NCBI GenBank assembly: GCA_018223125.1
Contig: JAAEZA010000005.1
Location: 56,566 to 120,565 of the forward strand
Length of the DNA stretch: 64,000 bases
Reading direction: 5' to 3'
Origin: Paracoccaceae bacterium
GTDB taxonomy: Bacteria; Pseudomonadota; Alphaproteobacteria; Rhodobacterales; Rhodobacteraceae
The position numbers and the translations under genes were made by a program. Below the pieces are notes generated by a model. That model was not told the DNA's origin, ran no database searches, and was given only the letters and a program-made list of their open reading frames with translations. Below, in pieces: positions 58,409 to 64,000 of the stretch (position 1 is its first letter; each line of letters opens with the position of its first letter).

Positions 58409-59410
58409 CTATTCGGCAAAGCTCCGTGCTTGGGCAGGGGTCATGCCTGTCCAGTTATGGAACGCGCGGTAAAAGCTGTTGGGATCGCGAAACGCCAACA
58501 GGTAGGAAATCTCTTCAATGCTGATGTTGTCCATACGCAGGTAGTGCAGCGAAAGTTCGGATCGGGTCGCGTCCAGCACCTTCTGAAAGCTGCTGCCTTC
58601 CCGTTGCAGGTGTCGCTGGAGGGACCGCTTGGAAAGATGCAGTTTTTGACAGGCCGCTTCGACCGAGGACTGCCCGCTTGGCAGCATTTCATATAACGCA
58701 TCGCGCAGCCGGTCTGCGGTTGGGGTGCTGCCGGTTTGCGCTTCGAGCTTGCGTTTGAGATCGGTTTCGAACACGGCCCAGAGGTTCGGATTTTCTGTTA
58801 CCAGCCGCCGTTCAGCATCATCGCGTGAAATGGTCAGGGACACTGTCCTGCCCCGTGTAAGCCTGATGCCAAGGTGGGCCTCGATGTCTTTGGCCTCTGG
58901 CGGCAAATCCGGCAGGCTGGCCGACAGGGGCACCACATGTTCGGCTGTGGTCGTACGGATCAGTTCGACGAAGAACACCAGATCCATCGCGCCCAGCACC
59001 GCTGGCAGGTCAAGCTGCGGTTCGGTGGAGGTAATGCTTAGCGTCAGACGGGTTTCATCGGTGTGAATGTCCAGCTGTATCGGTCCGATCAGCGGTTTGA
59101 AAATGGCAATCCGGTTCAAACCGGCCTGCACCGTATGAGAGCAGGTAAAGGCCAGCACCACAGAGCCGAAAATGCCATGTGCCAGAGATTTGCCAAGGAA
59201 TACCGGAAAGTCCGGTCTTCGGTATTCTTCTGCGGCCGCATCCCAAAGCGCGAAAATCTGGTGGGGCAGCAGGCCCCGGTCATCATGGTCAAAGTAATCC
59301 GGAGGCAGACCGGCGCGCCGCAAAACTGACTTCGGGTCAATCTTGAGCAGGGCGCACATGGTCTGCATATCCTGTGCCACATGATAGCGGGTGCGTTTGT
59401 TCATAGACAT
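58409..59410 (-). CDS. AraC-family transcriptional regulator
   Basis: The 333-residue protein has an N-terminal arabinose-binding-like domain of the ArgR/OruR-type layout and a C-terminal pair of helix-turn-helix motifs (VEAACQKLHLSKRSLQRHLQREGSSFQKVL and EISYLLAFRDPNSFYRAFHNWTGMTPAQAR). It is divergent from the three-gene molybdenum hydroxylase operon, so it probably senses the substrate of that enzyme. The start may be at 59410 or 59404. Confidence 0.88.
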   Translation of the reverse strand: MSMNKRTRYHVAQDMQTMCALLKIDPKSVLRRAGLPPDYFDHDDRGLLPHQIFALWDAAAEEYRRPDFPVFLGKSLAHGIFGSVVLAFTCSHTVQAGLNRIAIFKPLIGPIQLDIHTDETRLTLSITSTEPQLDLPAVLGAMDLVFFVELIRTTTAEHVVPLSASLPDLPPEAKDIEAHLGIRLTRGRTVSLTISRDDAERRLVTENPNLWAVFETDLKRKLEAQTGSTPTADRLRDALYEMLPSGQSSVEAACQKLHLSKRSLQRHLQREGSSFQKVLDATRSELSLHYLRMDNISIEEISYLLAFRDPNSFYRAFHNWTGMTPAQARSFAE

Positions 59411-59550
59411 AAATGTATTGCGTCCGGCGTGGTGTGAAACGGTTTCCCGTCAATTTGGCACCTTTTGTTAGTAAACTGGCGCAATATGCAAGTAACATTT
59501 GCATTAGCAACGACTATATCTGTTAAATCGCAGACCGGAGAGGAAACAGC

Positions 59551-60009
59551 GTGAAACTAACCGTGAATGGCGCCGATTACGCGCTGGATGTAGAGCCTGA
59601 GATGCCGCTTCTGTGGGTCTTGCGGGACGAACTCGGGATCACAGGGCCGAAATACGGCTGCGGGATTGCCCAATGCGGCGCCTGCACCGTTCATATTGAC
59701 GGAATGGCGGTGCGGTCCTGTTCTGTCGAAGTGGGCGCTGTCGATGGCGAGGTGACAACCATAGAAGGGCTTGGCACGCGTGAAAGCCTGCACGCGGTAC
59801 AAGCGGCCTGGATTGAGCACCAGGTGGCCCAATGCGGTTACTGCCAGTCGGGGCAGATTATGGCGGCGGCATCCTTTCTTGAGATGAACAGCGAACCGAC
59901 GGACGAAGATATCGACGCGGCCATGTCAGCGAACCTGTGCCGCTGCGGCACCTATCCGCGCATTCGTGCGGCGGTTAAAACGGCTGCGGCCAAACTGAAC
60001 GGAGCCTGA
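59551..60009 (+). CDS. (2Fe-2S) subunit of an isoquinoline-oxidoreductase-like hydroxylase
   Basis: The 152-residue protein has a plant-type 2Fe-2S cluster motif [12 protein letters not shown] and the second cluster motif CGYCQSGQI with CRCGTYPRI, as in the small subunit of xanthine-oxidase-family enzymes such as IorA. It passes electrons from the molybdenum site. GTG start with AGAGGAAAC upstream. The catalytic subunit follows after two bases. Confidence 0.93.
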   Translation: MKLTVNGADYALDVEPEMPLLWVLRDELGITGPKYGCGIAQCGACTVHIDGMAVRSCSVEVGAVDGEVTTIEGLGTRESLHAVQAAWIEHQVAQCGYCQSGQIMAAASFLEMNSEPTDEDIDAAMSANLCRCGTYPRIRAAVKTAAAKLNGA

Positions 60010-60011
60010 TC

Positions 60012-62249
60012 ATGGGACGATTGAAAACCATCGGGCGGCGGGCGTTTCTTGTCGGCTCTACTGCGGTCGTCGGGGGCGTTGCTTTCGGGTTTTATCTTTA
60101 CAAAAAGCCGGTCGAAAACCCGCTGCTGGCGGATCTCGGTTCCGATGAAGCGGCGCTGACCCCTTATGTAAAGATCGATGCAGAGGGCGTAACCCTGATT
60201 ACGCCGCGTGCGGATAAGGGGCAGGGCGCCTATTCCGTGCAGGCGGCCATGATTGCTGAAGAACTGGATGTGGAGCTGGACCGGATCAGGGTCGATCCGG
60301 GCGTGCCAAGCCCTGCTTACTGGAACAGGGCGCTTGCGGATGAAGCCGTGCCTTTTGCTGCCACCGATCAGGGGGCTATGGCCACTGCGGCGCGCGGCAC
60401 GGTTGGCGCTGTGATGAAGATCATGGGAATGCAGGTGACCGGCGGGTCCAGCACCGTCGCCGACGGATTTGAAAAACTGCGGATTGCAGGGGCGGTGGCG
60501 CGGGAAACGCTGAAAGCGGCGGCAGCGCAGAAAACCGGTGTGGCGGTGGCAAGTCTGCGCTCGCAGGGCGGCGCTGTGATCCTGCCTGATGGAACGGAAA
60601 TTCCCTATCAGGAACTTGCTGCAGATGCGTCGCGGATTGAACCGGTAACAGAAGTTGTCCTGCGCCAGCCGGAGCAGTGGCGGTTGATCGGCAAGCCGAT
60701 GTTGCGGGTGGATACGGTGGCGAAGTCCACCGGAACGCTCGACTATGGCATCGATGCAAAGCTGGACGGTATGGTTCACGCGGCTGTCGTTCTCAACCCC
60801 CGTCAGGGTGGTGTACTCAGCGGTTATGACGCCAGCGCAGCAAAGGACATGCGTGGCGTGAAAAAGATCGTGCCGGTGACGGGTGGTGTCGGGGTGATTG
60901 CCGACAATACATGGCGTGCGTTTCAGGCTGCTGCTGCGGTGGAATGTGACTGGGGGCCTGCAGTCTTTGCGCCCGAGATGGCGGATCACTGGGCAGAACT
61001 GGAGCAGGCTTTTGACACCGATCCGGACAGTCGGGGCCGTGACGAGGGGGATGTGGAAAATACGCTTGGTCAAACGCCTTTGACATCGGAATACCGTGCA
61101 CCCTATCTGGCCCATGCGCCGCTGGAACCGATCAACGCGGTTGTGTTGATTAAAGACGGGCGGGTTGATGTCTGGACAGGCACACAGGTGCCCCGTTTTA
61201 CCCAGAACAACGTTGCCGCCATTGCCGGGGTAGAGCCGGAGCAGGTGCATATCCATGCACAGATGATGGGCGGCAGTTTCGGCCATCGTCTGGAAGACGA
61301 AGTGGCGCGGCGCTGCACCGAACTTGCAATGGAAATGAAGGGCGTTCCGGTAAAGCTGACCTTTTCCCGTGAACAGGATTTCAGCCATGACTATCTGCGC
61401 CCCGCAGCCATTGCGCGGATGCGCGGCGCAGTGGAGGGTGGAACGGTGAAAGCGCTTGATCTTGCCGTCAGCGCGCCCTCTGTTCTGACCTCGCAAATGG
61501 CAGAGCGGCAGGGAATGCCGATGCCCGGACCGGACAGCTCGATCTCGCAGGCCTTGTGGGATCAGCCTTACGGAATTGAGAACTATCGCGTTACGGCGCA
61601 TCGGGCGCAAAACATGGCGCCGGTCAGCTCGTGGCGGTCTGTCGGGGCATCGCAAAACGCCTTCTTTCATGAGGGTTTCCTGAGCGAACTGATCACGGCA
61701 GCAGGGGGTGACCAGTTGGAACAACGGATTGCACTGTGCACCGATGATGTGTCGCGCAGGGTGCTGGAAACGGTTGGCGAGATGTCGGATTGGGGCCGTG
61801 AACTTGGACCGGACCGCGGGCGCGGTGTGGCGTTTTGCATGTCCTTCGGAACACCGGTGGCCGAGGTGGTAGAGCTTACGAACACGCCCGATGGAATCCG
61901 GATAGACAATGTCTTTGTGGCAACGGATGTGGGCCGTGTGATTGATCCGGTGAATTTTGAGAATCTGGTGCAGGGCGGCGTTGTCTTTGGTTTGGGGCAC
62001 GCGATGAACTGCGAGATCACCATATCCGATGGCGGGATCGAGCAGACGAATTTCCACGAATATGAAGGGATGCGGCTGTATCAGTGTCCGCAGATCACCG
62101 TAAAGGCGCTGGAACATAACAGCCGTATTCGCGGCATCGGGGAGCCTCCGGTCCCGCCCGCGGCACCGGCTCTGGCCTCGGCTATTTTCGATGCGACAGG
62201 GGTACGTTTGCGCGAAATGCCGTTCAACAAATTTGTGGATTTCCTATGA
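60012..62249 (+). CDS. Molybdopterin-binding subunit of an isoquinoline-oxidoreductase-like hydroxylase
   Basis: The 745-residue subunit belongs to the xanthine oxidase family, IorB type. A twin-arginine signal (GRRAFLVGSTAVVGG) suggests export in folded form to the periplasm. GGSFGHRLEDE and the C-terminal GEPPVPPAAPALASAIFDATG match the molybdenum-cofactor domain. No FAD subunit gene is present, as in IorAB. Substrate is unknown; likely hydroxylation of an aldehyde or N-heterocycle. Its stop overlaps the cytochrome gene by ATGA. Confidence 0.92.
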   Translation: MGRLKTIGRRAFLVGSTAVVGGVAFGFYLYKKPVENPLLADLGSDEAALTPYVKIDAEGVTLITPRADKGQGAYSVQAAMIAEELDVELDRIRVDPGVPSPAYWNRALADEAVPFAATDQGAMATAARGTVGAVMKIMGMQVTGGSSTVADGFEKLRIAGAVARETLKAAAAQKTGVAVASLRSQGGAVILPDGTEIPYQELAADASRIEPVTEVVLRQPEQWRLIGKPMLRVDTVAKSTGTLDYGIDAKLDGMVHAAVVLNPRQGGVLSGYDASAAKDMRGVKKIVPVTGGVGVIADNTWRAFQAAAAVECDWGPAVFAPEMADHWAELEQAFDTDPDSRGRDEGDVENTLGQTPLTSEYRAPYLAHAPLEPINAVVLIKDGRVDVWTGTQVPRFTQNNVAAIAGVEPEQVHIHAQMMGGSFGHRLEDEVARRCTELAMEMKGVPVKLTFSREQDFSHDYLRPAAIARMRGAVEGGTVKALDLAVSAPSVLTSQMAERQGMPMPGPDSSISQALWDQPYGIENYRVTAHRAQNMAPVSSWRSVGASQNAFFHEGFLSELITAAGGDQLEQRIALCTDDVSRRVLETVGEMSDWGRELGPDRGRGVAFCMSFGTPVAEVVELTNTPDGIRIDNVFVATDVGRVIDPVNFENLVQGGVVFGLGHAMNCEITISDGGIEQTNFHEYEGMRLYQCPQITVKALEHNSRIRGIGEPPVPPAAPALASAIFDATGVRLREMPFNKFVDFL

Positions 62250-62851
62250 GACCGGTTTTGATCAAAGTCCTGCTGGCAGTTGTCATGAGCCTGCCTTTAC
62301 CTGCACTGGCGGAAATCGCGGTGCCGGATGGTCCAAAGGCCGGAACTGTCGCCCGCAAAGAGGGGCTGGAGGCATGGGAGCGGATGTTTGCTGTGGTCTC
62401 CCACCCGCGTTGTGCGAACTGCCATGTCGGGCCAAGCGACCGGCCCATGTGGTCGGGTGAAAGCTACGGGCGTACCCGTCCCCATGGCATGAACATCCGC
62501 GCTGGCGAAAGCCGGATCGGGGCGGAAACCCTGCCCTGTGCAACCTGTCATATCGGGGAAAATTCCGATGTGGCTCACAGTGCGCCTGCGGTGGCAGATG
62601 ACTGGCGGCTTGCGCCGGTAGAGGCCAACTGGTTCGGTCAGTCGGCACAGACGATTTGTAACCAGCTTCGCGATCCCGAATTGAACGGGGACCGTCACTA
62701 TACCGAAATTGCAGAGCATCTGGGCCATGATGTGATCCTGCATTGGGCGTGGGATCCGGGTGGCACCCGTGAACCGGCGCCCGGAACGCTAGAGGCCCAT
62801 ATCGAGGATATCCTGATATGGGGCGCCGCTGGGATGCCTTGCCCCGAATAG
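62246..62851 (+). CDS. Dihaem c-type cytochrome partner of the molybdenum hydroxylase
   Basis: The 201-residue product has a signal peptide (cleaved near ALAE) and two haem-binding motifs, CANCH and CATCH. Axial residues and a fold of known cytochromes are not otherwise obvious. It overlaps the catalytic subunit gene by four bases, so it very likely accepts electrons from that enzyme in the periplasm and passes them to the respiratory chain. Confidence 0.85.
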   Translation: MRPVLIKVLLAVVMSLPLPALAEIAVPDGPKAGTVARKEGLEAWERMFAVVSHPRCANCHVGPSDRPMWSGESYGRTRPHGMNIRAGESRIGAETLPCATCHIGENSDVAHSAPAVADDWRLAPVEANWFGQSAQTICNQLRDPELNGDRHYTEIAEHLGHDVILHWAWDPGGTREPAPGTLEAHIEDILIWGAAGMPCPE

Positions 62852-62866
62852 GGGTAGGCCCAGTCT

Positions 62867-63214
62867 TCAGGACTTCCTGGCGTTGGTGCCAGCCTGCATC
62901 CCGTATAAAAACGCTTCGATGATGGCGGGACCATCTGCGGGCGGGGGGCGTTTGTTCACATGGACGGGGGGATGTTCATCCGGCGGCAGGGGTTTTTCGC
63001 CTGCTGCTGCAATACCCAAAATCAGAAGGCCGACACCGAAATAGGCCGTTCCTATGACGGAGGCGGCAAAGATTGTGCCGTAAACCAGTGACAGATGTAA
63101 CCAGAGGCTGACCGTCAGGAAAGCCAGACCGACCATCATCAGAATCGCGCCGCCACACATCAGACCCGCCTTTCGGGCGGTGCGTGCAACAGCGTGTTTG
63201 AAGTGTGGCAACAT
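62867..63214 (-). CDS. Small membrane protein, phage-holin-like superfamily III type
   Basis: The 115-residue protein has two hydrophobic helices (around residues 18-40 and 44-68) and a proline-rich cytoplasmic or periplasmic tail. The pattern resembles putative holin/actinobacterial holin-like (Phage_holin_3_6) proteins, which in proteobacteria accompany DUF883 genes. It begins one base after the stop of the DUF883 gene. Confidence 0.7.
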   Translation of the reverse strand: MLPHFKHAVARTARKAGLMCGGAILMMVGLAFLTVSLWLHLSLVYGTIFAASVIGTAYFGVGLLILGIAAAGEKPLPPDEHPPVHVNKRPPPADGPAIIEAFLYGMQAGTNARKS

Positions 63215-63215
63215 G

Positions 63216-63545
63216 TTAGCGGCGTGCGTTCAGCATGCCTACGAGAAAGCCGAGACCTGCCGCGATACCAAGCGCAGTCGCTGGTTGCGCCTTGACGAAA
63301 TCATTGGCCTGTTCATGCACTTCTCTTGCACGGCTTGTTACGGCCTCTGCAGCCTCTGCGCCTTTTTCGCGCGCCATTTCCACGCGATCGGTTGCAGCTT
63401 CCTTCAGTTCGGAACTTTTGGCCTTGCCAATGTCGTTGATCGTTCCGGTCAGCGCGCTCAGGTCTTTGCGCAGCGTTTCAATTTGTGCGCTCAGATCGGC
63501 CATTGTGGCGTCTTTGCCTGAACCATTTGCAGATGTACGTGCCAT
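63216..63545 (-). CDS. DUF883 (YqjD/ElaB-like) membrane-anchored protein
   Basis: The 109-residue protein has a helical, charged N-terminal part and a C-terminal membrane helix (ATALGIAAGLGFLVGMLNARR) typical of YqjD/ElaB proteins, which in E. coli bind ribosomes at the membrane in stationary phase. The ATG at 63545 precedes the conserved part. It is co-transcribed with the holin-like gene. Confidence 0.88.
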   Translation of the reverse strand: MARTSANGSGKDATMADLSAQIETLRKDLSALTGTINDIGKAKSSELKEAATDRVEMAREKGAEAAEAVTSRAREVHEQANDFVKAQPATALGIAAGLGFLVGMLNARR

Positions 63546-63713
63546 ATCTGAACTCCTTAAAATAAACAGCAATCACCTTCCAAACGTTCCTGCCCGCCCG
63601 ATAGTTCCGCGTTCCGGAAAATAAATTTCGGGGAACTTCTCGGGTTGCGACGTGTTGACTCACCATGAGAGCGCCAATCCCGGCGCAGTGACTAAAACTG
63701 GAAGGACTAAATT

Positions 63714-63884
63714 ATGTTGTATTGGGCTGTAATCTTCTTCGTTGTCGCGATCGTTGCGGCGTTGTTTGGATTTGGCGGGATCGCTTCGGCTTCGGCTGGT
63801 ATCGCGCAGTTGCTGTTCTTTGTGTTCGTAGCACTGTTCGTATTGATGCTGGTGATACGGGCCATGCGCGGCGCAACGCGGTAA
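63714..63884 (+). CDS. DUF1328 family small membrane protein
   Basis: The 56-residue product has two hydrophobic helices with a conserved glycine-rich turn ([21 protein letters not shown]), as in YtjA/DUF1328 proteins, which are often induced by stress. GGAAGG precedes the ATG and a strong terminator follows. Confidence 0.9.
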   Translation: MLYWAVIFFVVAIVAALFGFGGIASASAGIAQLLFFVFVALFVLMLVIRAMRGATR

Positions 63885-63911
63885 CGCTGCACACCTCACC
63901 TGAAATGAACC

Positions 63912-63942
63912 ACGGCCTCTGTTTATGCAGAGGCCGTTTCTA
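63912..63942 (+). terminator. Terminator downstream of the DUF1328 gene
   Basis: ACGGCCTCTG and CAGAGGCCGT are perfect 10-bp arms with a 6-base loop, followed by TTCT. Confidence 0.85.
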
Positions 63943-63962
63943 CTGAAGAAAGGATCAAAATC

Positions 63963-64000
63963 ATGACCTCCCCATTGAACGTTGTTCCCTCTGAACATGA
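63963..64000 (+). CDS. Start of an unidentified gene, truncated by the window end
   Basis: An ATG preceded by GAAAGGATC opens a frame (MTSPLNVVPSEH) that runs off the window. Too little is present to identify it. Confidence 0.5.
   Translation, partial: MTSPLNVVPSEH

Noticed and set aside
59952..62117. A 721-codon minus-strand frame
   Set aside because: Antisense to the molybdopterin subunit, with no recognisable motif; that subunit has family signatures along its length.
62867..63214. Holin-like protein as sign of a prophage
   Set aside because: No other phage gene is nearby; such holin-like proteins are normal chromosomal partners of DUF883 genes.

Overview
The window looks like chromosome from a marine alphaproteobacterium of the Rhodobacterales (roseobacter group). 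This is inferred from gene content and order: an rnd-lptC-lptA-lptB-hpf-ptsN block, ectABC with a dedicated aspartate kinase, a very short ModE-type regulator, an isoquinoline-oxidoreductase-like molybdenum enzyme, and roseobacter-style small envelope proteins. Coding density is high. I see no insertion sequence, prophage, CRISPR array or rRNA; there is one tRNA gene. The species cannot be named from the sequence.

Layout. 1-2172: a truncated and a complete sulfotransferase-like gene. 2181-5998 (minus): LPS-export and stress block (rnd, lptC, lptA, lptB, hpf, ptsN). 6160-9202: molybdate sensing and uptake (modE-like, modABC). 9264-13876: ectoine synthesis (ectA-ectB-ectC-ask) with a divergent MarR regulator. 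13898-19109: phasin, a TesA-type esterase divergent from an ABC exporter pair, and a lytic transglycosylase. 19142-31259: an Hpt protein, a LuxR-type response regulator, a three-gene operon of large secreted DUF11-type surface proteins, and a receiver protein with a decayed kinase-like N-terminus. 31397-46857: tRNA-Leu, a complex I-associated NDUFA9-like protein, uppP, gltDB, mtgA, a GST, queG, an epimerase, envelope proteins including two L,D-transpeptidases, and rlmN. 46997-58403: mixed housekeeping and small secreted proteins (IalB-like, asparaginase, carbonic anhydrase, MuiA-like, asd, an SDR, an MDR, DUF2147, a formamidase-like hydrolase, a lone RAM domain). 58409-62851: an AraC regulator divergent from a three-gene molybdenum hydroxylase with its own cytochrome c. 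62867-64000: small membrane/stress proteins.

The most unusual part is 19-31 kb. Three secreted proteins (170, 885 and 1913 residues) are encoded in that transcription order on the minus strand. The last carries a C-terminal outer-membrane barrel-like region, and the two large ones share a recurring module with a central DxNxNG-type loop. The operon is bracketed by the pieces of a phosphorelay (receiver, Hpt, LuxR-type output) but no intact histidine kinase is present. The leader of the 885-residue gene has no Shine-Dalgarno sequence and carries a run of nine cytosines, so phase variation or unusual translational control is possible. I propose, as inference, a surface-display system under phosphorelay control.

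Other notable links: the molybdate transporter and the molybdenum hydroxylase lie in one window; a palindrome and an AT-rich promoter region lie between ectA and ectR; several hairpins appear to partition operons; and two copies of a GC-hairpin plus GGATATTT intergenic element are visible.
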